Positions 1 through 13,355 of a stretch of DNA of 64,000 bases are shown here, piece by piece (the stretch's first letter is position 1; every line of letters starts with the position of its first letter). Where the stretch lies: positions 129,450,732 to 129,514,731 of the forward strand of contig OZ023273.1 in assembly GCA_964007475.1 (NCBI GenBank), read 5' to 3'. The translations under genes were made by a program, and so were the position numbers. The notes beneath the pieces are model-generated. The model searched no databases and was not told where the DNA came from. It worked only from the letters and a program-made list of their open reading frames with translations. This DNA comes from Hybos culiciformis (taxonomy: Eukaryota; Arthropoda; Insecta; Diptera; Hybotidae).

Positions 1-800
1 GAACTTTCACTGCAACAGTTTCACCTGTTTTTAATGTCGCCTTATGCACTTGTGCTAAACTAGCCGTACCCTGGAAAAAGATTACATATGAGAAATCAAC
101 ATAAAACGGCAATAAAAGTTTTCTGTCGTACTTCCTAAATCTATTTAGATAATGTGTTATCTTTATTGAGGGATCGACATGAAGCTTGTTCTAGAGATAT
201 TTACAATTTATCGACCTTCAACTTTCGATCTTATTTATTTTATAAAATAAGAATTTAGACAAAATACAAAATTTTATGAACTTACCAGAGGCTCCAACTC
301 AAAAGTTTCGAATAAATCTTTTGGATTTGCTTTTAAATCTTGGCTGATTACTTTAAACAAATCTTCAACTGGATTTTCTGGCGCCGTTGAGTGTAATATT
401 TTCATTGTTTCCACATATTCACTAGGCAATAAATATTCTAAACCTCCAATATGTTGTCCAACTTTGATATAAACACCTCTGTTGGTACCTTAGAACGAAT
501 AAAATTTAGTAAATTTTTCATTCCTATAAAACAAAAATGCCTACACATTAGGTCTAAGATTTTTTTGGCAGCAATCTTATGAACCGCACTTCTTTGCTCT
601 ATAAATTCATTAGAATTTTTGTCCCAATCTTTGTAGAATAATTGTTGTTTGTATGTTAATGCAACATCCACTGCGGTAACAGCTGAACGTCCCAATCGTA
701 CAACTCCCAAAGAATTTATTTTGTAGTCATTAGCATGTAAGCTTATTCCTGTTGAAACAACAGCTCCTCCAATTGTTGCATATTTAATAAATTTTAGCAT
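1..800 (-). CDS. Adck1: Adck1, ABC1/UbiB-family atypical kinase, 5' three exons (partial)
   Basis: Three exons are visible: 800-545, 488-286 and 70-1, continuing beyond the left edge. They encode about 176 residues. The introns are 489-544 (56 nt) and 71-285 (215 nt), both GT-AG, and both splices restore the family frame. The start at 800 opens a hydrophobic, basic N-terminus (MLKFIKYATIGGAVV) that fits a mitochondrial presequence. The second exon carries the family signature VYIKVGQHIGG (KxGQ motif) followed by EYLLPSEY. The third gives GTASLAQVHKA, the Ala-rich loop that replaces a normal P-loop, and then VAVKV with the nucleotide-binding Lys. ADCK1 proteins act in mitochondria in lipid/quinone homeostasis and cristae maintenance; this is family knowledge. 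The closest alternative is another ADCK paralogue, but the N-terminal block (VRLGRSAVT, QRSAVHKIAAK) fits ADCK1 best. A continuous reading of exon 1 past 545 runs through the short intron and stops at 438, so it is not the real product. Confidence 0.88.
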
Positions 801-2100
801 CTTATGTTACAACAAATCATTCATATTATCTATAAAATGAAATTAAAAATGTAAATTTACATTCTACATACAATACTAACTTTATGTATTTCTTTAATAG
901 TTCAAACTGGATTAGAATAATTTTTTTTCTTAAAATCTTATAACAAGTGGACAAATAATATAATTAAAAATAGAGATATGTAGGTGAAAGACTAACGATG
1001 GAAATAAAATATTTTATCCCCCCCCCCATTTTTATGAACCCACTTTCATATCGAGACGAAATTTTGCACATCGACTCGTAGTCGGTGACAATGCATTATA
1101 GCAATACATTTCAGCTCGATCGAATATTTACTAAAATTTACTTTTTTCTGTTAATATTTTTTTTTTATGTTTCTTTTCAAAGACTCATATCATGGGTTAA
1201 TAAATGGACATTAAAATAAAAACTTATGTTTTTAAATAAAATGTAGTCAAAATGCTCAAGGTTAAGATCAAGACCTTGTTAATTGTAATTATTAAGGTAG
1301 TCAAAGTCATAAGTCATACTATCTATAAAAAATATAGGAAAATTAATTTAATTTATTTATTTCGAAGATAACGGCACACCCCAATACATAATATTGACAT
1401 TCACATTGCGATTCCAATTGCATCAACATTTTTGTTATTATGAAATGAATATGAATTAGCTGGTTTTTTTTTATGAGAAAGTGTTGTTTGTTGCGTTTTG
1501 CAATTTCTTTTTTTTTTAACTTTAAAAATATTTCACAATTGTACATCTCTACCAAGTACCTACCAATCTTAAATTATAAGAATCTTAAAAAATACAAATC
1601 TTACCTGTTTTCTTCCTGTAGTAGGTAGGTACCTATCTACAGTAATAGAATGAAAATTTATTAATTTCTATTTCTAATAATAATTAAATTAAAGCACTTT
1701 ATTTATTTTCAATAATTTTAAAGCACTTAAGTATTTATTTTAACAAAACTAAATTAAAAAAATATTTAAAATATTTTAACTTTGTGATTGTGTTAAAACT
1801 AAAAGTAATGTTACTAAAGAACTAAACATAAATATATCTATACTCTATCTATAAAATAAGCTTTTTACAACAAGATACAAAATAAGAAAAATCCTCTAAA
1901 TGTCATAAATCTTTTTAATGACGTAACAATCTGAAGTCTACTTTATAAAACTGAAAAATGATTTGCATTGTATTTTAATAAAATATCTATGCTGCTATGA
2001 ATGATCACAATTTTTGAACAAAAACGTAAATACCACATTGCTTCTCCCGTAAACATATTGAAACATTCACTACAGACGTATAAACCAAGTGAAAAACTTG
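801..2100. other. intergenic AT-rich stretch upstream of Adck1
   Basis: This should hold the Adck1 promoter and leader, but no core promoter element can be placed with confidence. It contains a C10 run at about 1018-1027 and poly-T runs. An imperfect palindrome lies at about 1615-1642 (CTGTAG..GGTACC..CTACAG). The ORF at 1343-1555 (-) is low-complexity and looks like chance. Confidence 0.4.
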
Positions 2101-2213
2101 CCTTCTTGTCTTTCAACATTACTACGTACTACGTACTATTCAGACCATTTTAATTCCGTAATGGTTCACTTTCGATTTTCTATAAATACCTTGTTGGAAC
2201 GGATACGTATTCC

Positions 2214-2572
2214 GTGGAAGTAAAGGCCCTACTTCCTTCACTTCAAGTATTTTCACGCCAAACACGTACCGCTTCAACGTCACACCCATATTTCGTCAAA
2301 ATTCCCAGATGTGATAGAACGAGCTTCGGAGATTCGTTTTCAATTCGCATCTCAAGAATGTGGAATGCTCTCCCTTCAAAATTGTTCCCCACAGCTGGTG
2401 GACGCTTAATCTACGACTTGCGCCGTTTTAAGAAGAGTGTAAATGATTACCTACTAACTGTCCCACTTTTTAATCCCGTCTAAACTTCCTGTCCTCATTA
2501 CCAAATCTATACTTCTTATAGTAAAAAGGTATCCCACCTAGTGATTTGGTAACTTTAATAACAAAAAAAAAA
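2214..2572 (+). mobile_element. 3' end of a non-LTR (LINE-type) retrotransposon
   Basis: The ORF 2214-2483 encodes the characteristic tail of a CR1/Jockey-like ORF2 reverse transcriptase. It has an RTRTASTSHPYFVKIPRC block, then a DSFSIRISRMWNALPS block (the SFxxRxxRxWNxLP motif), then a DLRRFKKSVNDYL helix. The stop at 2481-2483 is followed by about 80 bases of 3' UTR and an A-run at about 2561-2573, as expected for a target-primed insertion. The reverse transcriptase and endonuclease domains are absent upstream, so this is a 5'-truncated, dead copy. The base composition is clearly less AT-rich than the surroundings. The exact clade is uncertain. Confidence that this is a LINE tail is high because the WNxLP motif sits in its usual place just before the stop. 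Confidence 0.8.
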
Positions 2573-2573
2573 A

Positions 2574-4214
2574 GTTGAAATGATTTTTCAACCATTCTCA
2601 TTTCAATAATTTTTTATTAAAATATTTGGCGTCTTAAAGTAAGCTTTTCGCTTCAAAATATTTTATTTGGCAATGTTTTTAGGGGGAATGTGTGTGTGGT
2701 AAAGAAAATGAAAAATATAAAAGAATGACATTTGTTGTTGACGTTTAACGTGAAAATTTTTTTATTTGTGAAATTCTTATTTTTTTTTCTAAATATATTT
2801 TTTTACAAAGAAAAATAAAAGTAATAATTTATTTTTTATTGAATTTATTTTAAATTAAATATAAATAATATAATTTTGTTGTTAATTGAATATATACGTA
2901 TTGGAAATCACTTCTTGTAAGAAAACTAAAGACCAAAAGGGTTGAGTTGTTGAAAACTTAAGATTTGACTCCATTTTTTCTTAAAAAATTTTTTTTTCTT
3001 GCTTTTTGCAACACATCACTTAAAATTTTGTTAATTGGTGCAGAAAAAAAAAAAAGAGAAATTTTTTGCCAATCGAAATTTTGCTTACAATTGCAAGGCC
3101 AATAATTTTCGGATAAATTAAAAAAAAAAAACTGAATAGAAAATTTTGAACAGAATTAGATTTCTTAACTTCAGTCTCAAAAATTATATTGACAGAAGGC
3201 AGATTAAATATGTACGTTGACTGGAATTTTATATGGATGACCTACTTTCGTTCGCAAGAGATGTATTTTTTTTTTTTTACTTACGTACACAATTTATTAA
3301 TAATTAAAAAAAAACTAAATTTATAAATCTAGTTTTGTGAATTTAATTAACTATTTAACTAGGGTACCTACCTTTTTGGCAGGAATAGGAATGGTTCCTA
3401 TATACTTACCTACCTAAACCTACGTTGAATGAATCAATCTTTTTATTGTTAAAATTTTTGTTTAATATTCAGATTTACTGACATAGTGGTGGTACACTAT
3501 GACCGTAGGTTATTAGATATCAACCGATATCTGTACTAAATATGAGCAAATCGTCAAATACAATTACAAATATAAGACTTCAATACCTAAATCTTTTGAT
3601 TGATTTATCAATTATCACCAGAAATGATGACAAATCAATCTTTAGCCTTCGTTAAAAAATTCTGTGTTAAAAATTACCTTAAAAACAAAATATCAAGAGA
3701 TATAAATTTAAAAGTTCTTTGTTAAATTGTTAAAATAATATTTTGAAGAAAAATAACATAAAAGAATTCTATCGTATAAATGTAGAAGCGGCAATTTACG
3801 ACCCTTAATATCACATTTGACAATTTCAAGTGATTTTTCAAATAAAGTATATTTACTAAGACCCTGATTTGTGTCCTTTGGCTCAAGATTTATTTTGTGT
3901 TGAATTCATCTACTTAAAATATAAACGTTAATAATCTAGTTAATCTATATTTGTGACTTCCGTTTTGGCTTAACTGTGCTTTAATTTAATAGGAAAAAAT
4001 AAAATTTACTTGTGTAAACATTCTAGCTTCTAGGTGTTTTTATGTACACATTTTGTAATAAATTGATTTCATTCGTTATCTACGAGCAAATTTGTAATCC
4101 TTTTTAAAGGTTATTGATTCTTGTAGAATCATCTCAGTAATAGCATTTGAATAATTTTTTTTATTGTTTCTATATAAAATCATTAATGTAAATAATTTTT
4201 TCTTTTAATTTTAG
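2574..4214. other. intergenic/5' non-coding region upstream of dlg5
   Basis: No coding signal is visible. A splice acceptor ending at 4213-4214 (TTTTAATTTTAG) implies that an upstream 5' UTR exon and the dlg5 promoter lie to the left. I could not place that exon or the promoter. A GTAGGTACC-type motif occurs around 3361-3420. Confidence 0.35.
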
Positions 4215-4259
4215 ATTATTTCGTTTATTTTGGTTGCTAAAAGAAATTTTGTTAAAAAA

Positions 4260-4268
4260 ATGCTTTGA
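4260..4268 (+). promoter_or_regulatory. three-codon upstream ORF in the dlg5 leader
   Basis: ATG-CTT-TGA lies just upstream of the dlg5 start at 4280, in the presumed 5' UTR exon beginning at 4215. Such minimal uORFs can lower initiation at the main start. No effect can be shown here. Confidence 0.3.
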
Positions 4269-4279
4269 TATTCTTAATA

Positions 4280-4427
4280 ATGGCATCTGGTGACTTATCA
4301 ATGACTAGTAATAGTAGTCAAGAAGGTACAGGAAAAAGTAAATTGAACATTCTAATTAAATAAAATTTATTAAAAAGTAAATAATTTAATGAATCATTTT
4401 CTTGGCATTATGCACATTTGTGTATGT

Positions 4428-4501
<74 letters not shown>

Positions 4502-7500
4502 TCACGTGCAAAATAAAATCGTACTAAAAAAATATGTTTACATAATAGGCACAGAAGCAACTAAAAGCTAAATTTTTTTTTTCAGAAAATCAAGACTATG
4601 GCTATAATGGCAATGAGTCCAGACGTGTTGCTTCCACAAACTCATCCGGTAATCCTAATTCAAATTTGATAACAAACTCATCGAATAATAAGAATTTTGA
4701 AATAATGAAAAAATATGATCAAGCTATTCTAGAACTGAATTCTCTGCGACGAACGTACGCAGATACAGTTCGTCGGTGTGATGAAATGTCAACTAGATTA
4801 GAAAACTATAAGCATAGATATGATGAAGAACGAAACAAATACACGGACGTGACCAATGAAAATGCTCGCTTGTCTGAGCAAAATATTATGCTCGAACGTA
4901 AATTACGAAGATTCATGGATTTCCAGCAACAACAGCAGCAACAACATGAAGAGGAGAATGGAAATTCAAGTAGTTCTGGTCAACAGCCACAATTTTCATT
5001 GTTTTATGGAAGTAATAATATTAATTCGTCGAATGATTCGACGACATCAAATTTGACCGCGAATAATAATTTGGTACAAAAATGTGATGGTGGCTGTTTC
5101 TTGAAATACGGTAAAATTATCGAAGAAGCACATCTTTGTAAAAAACTTTATTCCGGTAAAATTCTGAATTTTAATACTTATTTTAAAATCAGATAATTTA
5201 TTTTTTTTTTAAATTTTAGATCTTTCTAAAGATCGACAAAGCATTGTTGTAGAACGTGATGCACTGCGAATTCAACTTCAAGCAGCTCTACAAGATTTAA
5301 AAAGTGCAAAAATTGAATACGAGATTTTTCGAGATACTAAGGATTTGCTAATATCACAACAAGAGAAGGAAATCGATGAAATAAGGGTTTTAATGGATGA
5401 CAGGGCCAAACAATTAAAAATTACAAAAGTTCATCTCGGTAATTTAGAAGAAGAATTAAATTTAATTCAGTCTGAGAAAGATAATGTGTTACAAGAACAT
5501 CAAAAAATGAGTGAGGACTTAGAAGCTACAAAAAAAGATCTTCAGCAAAAAATAGTTGATTATAGTGAAATTATGTTGCGAAACGAAAAACTGCAGCAAA
5601 GTAATTTGGAATCAAATAAAAAACTTGAGCAGTGTAATGCATTATTAGAAAAACGTGAAATCTTAATGAAATCTAATACGAATTGGAATAAGGAATTCCC
5701 ATCTAATTCATCAGACACTTCTTTATCAAAAGAAGAAACCAATAGAGAGATAGAAAAGCTGAGAAAATCTCTCGAAAAGGCTAGAACTGAAGTAGATAAA
5801 GCAGTTCAAGAAACAAATTTAGCTAAAAGTCGGCGAGATTTGGCGATTTCAGAACGTGAGAAAATCGTCAAAGAACGTGAATCTGTGAAGAAGCACTGTG
5901 ACGATATAAGGCGTGAACGAGATGAAGCCACTTCTAAATATTTGGTTGCTATTGTAGATAGCGAAGAAATAAAAAAACAAAAAGATGAAGCATTTCGGAA
6001 AATTGATTCCTTGAAGGAACAATTGCTGGAACTACAAAATAGTCAGAATGCTTCATCGGCTGCAAGAAGACAGAGCTTTCGATGGAGCTCTTACGAATCT
6101 GATGATGTTTTAGAAATTGAATTAAATAGTTTCCACTTAGATAATGATGATTTGGGAATAATTTTAGATGATTCTAATTGTCGAAAGTTAGTGTGTGGAG
6201 TAACCCCTACGTCTCCTGCGTTCGGTAAATTAAAAATTAATGACGTTATTCTAAAAGTAAATGAATTAGATTGTCAATCAAGTTCTAAACATATGGTTTT
6301 GGAAGCTATTCGCAGCGCTCCTCGTTGCACATTATTGGTATCACGGGCTAAACAATCGAAAAGAAATTTATATTCTGTTCACCTTAATTTGTTAGAAAAT
6401 CACAATCATGGCATAAGTTTAGGTAAGGAATATTAGTAAAATTTTCTTTTGTTATTAGGTTTATTTTAAAAGTTGTTCAGATAGATAGGAAATTACTTTT
6501 TTTTTTTGTTTAAATTCGATAAAAATTAATTTTAAATCATATTTTTTAGATACGGGAGTTTTTATTTCTAAAATTGAACAAAATTCATTGGCAAGTTTTG
6601 AGCCAGAATTAGATTGCGGGGATCGTATTTTATCAATTAATAACAAATCAATGCAAGGCATTCAATCCGTAAAAGATATTCAGAAAATTTTAGATGATCC
6701 TAGAAATGAATCCATTAATATTGGTAAAAACTATAATTTTTTGTATAATTTAACTTTCTCTAATCTATATAAATTCTCAAAAAAAAATTTTAGTTGCTTT
6801 AAAAAACATTCAAGATATTGGAGTTTATTCAAATAACGATGTTCATCACATTCATCATCATTATCATCGAAGAATGACTAATTCATCTGCACAAACAGAT
6901 TCAAATGATTCGATGCACAAAATTTTAACTCCACCAATAACAACAACAACAACACCCAAACAACCATCGAAAATCACCGAAATGATAAATAAATTTCGTG
7001 AAAAAATTCATATAAGTAAATCAGGTAGTACACCAGATTCCGATCCACACTTGCAACGTGAAAATGAAGTTTTACATGAATTGGATTCAGTTATTTTGGA
7101 AAATTCTATTTATGAAAAATCAAAGCGCAATAAACGATCTAGCAATAAAAAAGATAAAGAATCAAATAAAAGTATGGGAACTTGGCCTAGAGCTGCCATA
7201 TTATTGAATTCATCTGAAAATCCGACTGGAACTATTGTACACCATCGTAAGAAAGAACGTGCTCCATTATCAATTTTCACTGGAGGTGGTATTGATAATA
7301 ATCTAGGTAACGCTGCAAGTAATTCAGGTATGATAATAATCTATATACAATGTACATATTTAAATAAGTTTTTCATACGAAATCTTTTACTTAAGACGAT
7401 TTTTATTATTTATATTTTATATTAATAAATTAATCATTGCAATACATGCTTTTTTCAGGACATTCATTGATATCATCCGCAAAACAGAATCCAAATCGGC

Positions 7501-10500
7501 TATCGTTTCCAGCTAATTTATTTCAATCAAATATTTCGCAACAACACCAGCAACCGCAGCAAATTCAGCAACAACAACAACAACATCAACAAAAACATCA
7601 GCAACAGCAACAGCAACAACAACAGCAACAACAACAACAGCAACAACAACAGCAGCAACAAAAACAACAACAACAACGAAATTATTTAAATCGTCATTCA
7701 TTATATGCTCCGATGGAAGGTGATCACATTATCTTGGATCCTCAAATTGCAAAACCTGCAAGAAATTTTAATCAAAATATGCGATTAAAAATGACCGATA
7801 ATAAATATGGAACTAATCCACGTTATAGTCAAGCTTACCATAATAATCGCTTAAGCTTGAATATAACTTCAAATGAATTGGTCTATAAGAGTGGAGGACA
7901 AATTGCTCAACAACAGCATCAGAAACCACAAAATATATTTCAACAGAATCAAAATTTAGAATTAATTCCGAAACGTTCGCAACATCTAGATAATAACCCC
8001 GCTATTTCGGCTCAAATTCAAATGGTTCATCATCCTAAGATTCATTTCCCGTCACCGCCAGTTGAATTTAAATCACAACAACATAGCGGGAGCAATACGT
8101 ATGGACGAACTCAACAATCTTCTTCGGATGTAGTTTCACTCAAATCCCAAAATTCAATAGATTCTTTTTTTATGCAACCACTTGCCAGACCAGGTGAACA
8201 GTTTTCAATTGGAAGTAATGGAAGTAATAATTTTCAGAAGCGTCAAGTTCCAAGAAATGTTTCAAAATATCCAAGCAGTGACGGTGGGGAAAGTATTGGA
8301 ATGGAAACAACTTCGATGAATCAAAACACACCGCAAAATTTATTTTTTCCGGTTTCACAACGACATGGAACATCACCACTTAGTTTGAACTCTCAACAGC
8401 ATTATAAAATTCGACACTCCAGTCCACTAACATTACCAGTGAGTTCTTTATCTATTGAAAATGCATTAAGTCCAAACAGTATGAATGGTGGGCCAATAAA
8501 TTCATCCTCAGATAAATTTGATTTAGATTTTCCAGTTCATCAATCAAGTGGTAATCACCATCAACATTCTCTGAATACTTCAGTTTATGGTACAAGGAGT
8601 AGAGGAGCATCTTTAATGCCACCTACTAGAGATCATGACGATCTTTTAGCCGGTAAAATTATATTTTTTTCTTCAAAGATCAAACTTTTTATTTATTTTA
8701 TTAGAGAAATGTAAATTATTAAATTTTTTAATCATTTTTTTTTAATAAAATTTTAAGGCAATCAATATCACATTCATCAGGGATATGAAAGTGGAACGGT
8801 TCCAAGGCGTAAAGAAAATCAAAGATTTCGAATACCTTCTAATCCGAGTGTTACTAGCAAAGGTAGTGGAGTTTCGATTGATCATAATCATGGAAGCGAG
8901 AGCCCAATGCCATCAATTCAAGTCGATATAATCAGCTTAGGTACTGGAAGTAGAAATCGTAGCTCACAACCTCCGGATTTTTTATGTCCTGGGGATCTGA
9001 GAAATATAACAATTGATAAAAGTGACAAACCCTTGGGTATTGAAATCATTGGCAATAAATTTGGTCCAGGAATATTTGTTTCATCTGTTGCTGAAAAAAG
9101 TATTGCTAGCCGTGCTGGTCTTCGAATAGGAGATCAGTTATTGGAAGTTTGTGGAATAAATTTGAGAAATGTCGAATATGATATAGGCAGTAATGTACTT
9201 CGTTCATGCGGAAATTCAATACAAATTTTAGTTCAATACAATCCTGATAAATATTATGGGCATCATAGTCTAGTAGAAATTGACAATACAATAAATCACT
9301 CTGGATCACCAACCCCCAGAAATTCGCCGAGACCACCAGCGAAAATTTCCACACCAACTCAGCCGTCAGCGTCAACAACATTTCCCCAAAATGTTGGCTT
9401 ACCTAATAGTTCAGCTAGTGGGCCACCGTTGAAACATCAGAAATTTTCTGATAGCTTAGAAAATCAATCAAACAATGATGGGTCATCAGATAGTATGTAT
9501 GAAGAAGATCCTCGTGTGATCACAATTTACACACACAAATGCAAAAATCTTGGAATTAAACTTTTTGGTGGTAATAAAGTTGGAATATTTGTTCATGATG
9601 TGGTTCAAGATTCTCCTGCAGATATAGCAGGCATTAGAAAAGGTGACCAAATATTAGAATATAATGGAGTTAATTTGAGAAATGTTACGGCTGAGCAAGC
9701 AGCAAACGAAATTTCTAAATTAACTGAAACTGTAACTATGTTAGTACAAAACAATTTACAGAAGTTAAATCAAATTCAGTACGAAACTGAAACTGGTGAT
9801 TCGTTTTACATTCGGGTTGGATTCGATCGCACAGGAGAATTAGCGGAAGGTGAATTACGTTTTAATAAAGATGATGTTCTTTATGTTGACAATACAATAT
9901 ACGGCGTATTTGGGCAATGGAGAGCTTGGCAGGTACATAAAAAACAATTAAACGATATACTTTTTATTAGGTATATACTTACCTTTGTAATAAAGTTAAA
10001 AATCAAAATATTATATAAAAAAAAATTTCACATTTGTGAACGTATTTCAGTAATGTTGTGATTAAAAAAAAAATGGTTCTCTATCTTAACATTTTTTTAG
10101 GTTTTGAAATTTCTAAACAAAAAATATTAAATTAACTTTTTAAATGAATTTTAGTTGGACGCTTATGGTGAAAAAAAAGAGTGCGGTAGCATACCAAGTC
10201 AAGCTAAAGTAGAAGAGGATTTCCGTCTTTTGGGTGATGCTGTTGATTGTGAAGGATCTCGACGAGGATCTACTTCAGCAAGACGATCTTTTTTTCGCAG
10301 AAAGAAGCATCAAAGAAGTTCATCACGTGATTCAAAAGAATTAGCCAGCTTTAGTAATACACAACTGAGCTACTTTTCAGATTCTGGAATGCTAAATGAT
10401 ATTATATTGAGTTATCAAAGAGTTGAAAGATTAGATTGTAAAATATTTCTTATTTTAAAATACGAGCTCATTTATATTTTATTATTTTAATTTATTTATT

Positions 10501-11385
10501 TTAAGACCCTGTTTCCCGACCTGTATTAGTGTTGGGTCCGTTATCTGAATACGTCATCGACAGATTAACAAATGATTTCAGTTTGGTTTTCAAACGTTGT
10601 CCAACAACGACTATGAATTGTTCAGAGGAAGCAATGGAAGAAGGATTGCGGAAAAATATTTTTGTAGATTACCGTAGGAAAGGCAATTATTTTGAATGTG
10701 TTACAACGGAATCTATACGTAACATTTGTAAAAACGTAAGGCTTACATTAAATAAATGCTAAAAATTATTATAAATATGCATTTTTTTTTAGAATCGTTA
10801 TTGTGTATTGGATATATGCATATCGGCAGTTGAAAGACTACATCGATTACAAATTTATCCAATTGTACTACTGTTGCGTTTCAAATCAGCGAAGCAAATT
10901 AAAGAAATTAAGGACTCACGATATTCAACCGACAAAATATCAGCTAAAGCAGCTAAAGAAATGTACGAAAGATCATTGAAATTGGAATCTGATTATAAGC
11001 AATACATTTCTGGTAAGTTAAATTTATTTAATTTTTCGTTAGACTAGGAGTTTTTTTTTTCAATATTTTCATATTTATTTTATTATTAAAAAACAACAGA
11101 CTTATGTTAGACGTTAGAGTCTTACATAAAAGTAAATTTGATTTCTGCGATTAATGATTAACAACAGGGTTATATGAATAGAACATATTAAAACATCCCA
11201 AAATAAAAAAAGCTAGAATTTTATTAATTTCTATGCACTGATAAAAAAATCGTCTAATTCTCGTTTTCTTTTTAATTTTAGCTATCATACCAGCAGGTGT
11301 TAATATAACACACATGTCAACACAAGTGAAACAAGCTGTAGCTGAGGAGCAGTTGAAAGTATTATATATTCCAGTAGTTAATTAA
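4280..11385 (+). CDS. dlg5: Discs large 5 (MAGUK scaffold), complete, 11 coding exons
   Basis: The exons are 4280-4337, 4586-5155, 5220-6422, 6550-6723, 6794-7327, 7459-8652, 8758-9932, 10155-10437, 10506-10735, 10793-11012 and 11282-11385. They sum to 5,745 nt, or 1,914 residues, close to human DLG5 (about 1,919). All introns are GT-AG and in frame. The order is: Ser/Asn-rich N-terminus; coiled coil about 55-470; PDZ1 about 504-583; PDZ2 about 594-670 (split by intron 3); a disordered Q/N/S-rich linker with a poly-Gln tract about 870-920; PDZ3 about 1324-1410; PDZ4 about 1495-1582; SH3 from about 1591; and a guanylate-kinase-like domain about 1735-1910 ending in YIPVVN. The GK domain starts VLVLGPLSEYVIDRL and lacks a GxGK P-loop, so it is presumably a binding module rather than an enzyme. 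In the family, Dlg5 organises epithelial polarity, cadherin delivery and Hippo signalling at the cortex. No CARD is encoded, as in short or insect forms. The start ATG at 4280 follows the leader acceptor. Confidence 0.95.
4431..4496. repeat. (TA)n microsatellite in dlg5 intron 1
   Basis: A nearly pure TA dinucleotide run of about 65 bases lies between coding exons 1 and 2 of dlg5. It creates a spurious Tyr/Ile-repeat ORF at 4389-4571. It is likely polymorphic in length. Confidence 0.9.
7564..7677 (+). repeat. CAA/CAG repeat encoding poly-Gln in dlg5
   Basis: This is a mixed CAA/CAG tract in exon 6 of dlg5, interrupted by a few His and Lys codons. It encodes a Gln-rich linker between PDZ2 and PDZ3. 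The opposite strand gives a meaningless Val/Ala-rich ORF at 7513-7701. The CAA interruptions should make it less prone to expansion than pure CAG. Confidence 0.9.
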
Positions 11386-13355
11386 AAAGAAATGAGTGCT
11401 TCAATATTTTTATATAATTCATCTTTTTTTTTAAAATTTTTAACTTTAATTTAAGCATAAACATTTAGTAATAAATAATAATTATTTGCTTTATTAAAAC
11501 AATGCTTGAAAAAAATAGAACTTTATAGAATAATTATCTGCAAAAGTTCTGCTGTGCTTATATCATTCGTTACGAATAAGATTTCAGATCTTATTAAAAG
11601 CCGATAATTTTTTCAATCTTAAACAACATCACATAATGCGAAAATGTTGCAGAGCAATCGAAGTTCGATATTTATTATTTTGTTAATTTAAAATTAGATG
11701 TAAAACTGAGCACAAAATTGTATCAGACGTTGATTATCAGCTTAAATGTCACAACAATTGATTCAGGGTTGCAACACTGATAAAAACGGTCTTGCTTGAG
11801 AGTCTTCGGGCTTACAATTTTGATTTTTGAACACATTAATTTAATATTGTCTTCCAAAGATTAAATTGAATTAAAAATTCACAAAAAAAAAATAATTGTA
11901 CAAAATTAAAACTATTAGCATAACGCTTAAGTTCGATTTCCGCAAATAATTTTTTTTTACACCTTGAATTCTCTATTGGAAAAAATTAGACTGAATTATT
12001 TTTGCTTTAATGAAAGAACTAATTAATTCATTAACAATTTGCGGATACAGTCTTCATAAGTAATTCTATTGTTCTAAATTTCTTGAGCAAAATTAAGTCT
12101 TTTTCAAAAATTTAAATACACGTCAATATGAATATACTTGAATGGCAGACATATTCTGTAACATCTTCAGGTAAACCATATTCTTAGAACAATAAATGAA
12201 TTTGTGTTTTGGAACAATTTTTTTTGACCTTTCGTGATAATTTTAAAGCTTAATATTATTGATTATAAGTTTTTATGGCGTTTTTTATTATTTTTTTATT
12301 TTTTTGAAAAGTTATGCTATAAATCAGCTTAGCTCTCTTATTGGTGCTGAAATTTTTTATTATTTTGTTTTAATAATTTCTTCTTTCAAAAAATATATTA
12401 AATATAAAGAGAAGTGCCTTTTAAAAAGTGTACGAAATTATTTTTTAAAAACAATATGTATTAACTTTTATATACTATATTCATATTACATATTATATAC
12501 AAAAAATTCAAGTTTTTACATAATATTTACACAAATAAAGTAAAAAGACTATTGCTGATCATGAAAAACAAAAAATTGATTTTATTATATTTCCTTCATA
12601 TGTTATTTTTATTATTATTTTATGTGTTATACAAATTTATGTGTTTATTATAACAGTTTTTGACTATAAAAATATCACTAGCCTTATTTTTCTATTATTA
12701 TAAAAATAATTATAATAGTTTTTATAATCAAATATATAAATAATTTTATAAGAACTTAGGTATATAAATAATAAATTTTTATTATATTTTTGTTATGTGA
12801 GAATAATATTCAATGATAATAAAGAAAAACAATTTTTATAAATGTACAAAATACTGTTTTACTCATTGTTGATTTAAGGAAAATCTAATGCGTTCAAACT
12901 AAAGAAAAAAAGGGAAAAAATTGGTTAGGACTCGGAATTGATCAAAAATAATAAAAAGACACTCACACTTTTGCTTGAAATTTTTATAGTTTTTTAAAGT
13001 TTTATATTTTTTTCAAATTAAAATGTAAGTAGAAGTTTGAAAAAAGAAAATTGTCCAAAAGCATAGTTTTTCAACTTCTTTTATTGTTTGAAAACCAATT
13101 CAATAGAGATAATTTTACCACTTTGGTTTTTTTTTTATTTTAAGTAAAACAATTATATTGATTTTTTAGTTGTGTTTTTGAGTTTATCCATTTATTTGTA
13201 TATCCTATGATTAAGAGCTGAGAGCCTAAGTAGTCAAGAAAAGGTATCGACATTTAAAATTAAGTTAAAATTGAAATTTATATTTTGAACAAAAAATTAA
13301 CATAACAAACTTGGCTTAAAGGAAAAATTAGAATATGAAATAACCAAAAGAAAGT
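11386..13355. other. 3' UTRs and spacer between convergent dlg5 and spz3
   Basis: The sequence after the dlg5 stop contains several AATAAA-like signals, for example around 11470. The far side presumably holds the 3' UTR of the minus-strand Spätzle gene. The ORF at 12259-12543 is made of Phe/Tyr/Ile/Lys codons from AT-rich DNA and is not credible. Confidence 0.4.

Noticed and set aside
1018..1027. C10 homopolymer
   Set aside because: It is a simple repeat, striking in AT-rich DNA but with no associated structure.
4389..4571. ORF with a Tyr-Ile repeat
   Set aside because: It is the translation of the (TA)n microsatellite in dlg5 intron 1.
7513..7701. Val/Ala-rich minus-strand ORF
   Set aside because: It is the antisense of the poly-Gln CAA/CAG tract in dlg5.
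12259..12543. 94-codon ORF rich in Phe/Tyr/Ile/Lys
   Set aside because: The composition is what random AT-rich DNA gives, and it lies in the dlg5/spz3 3' region.
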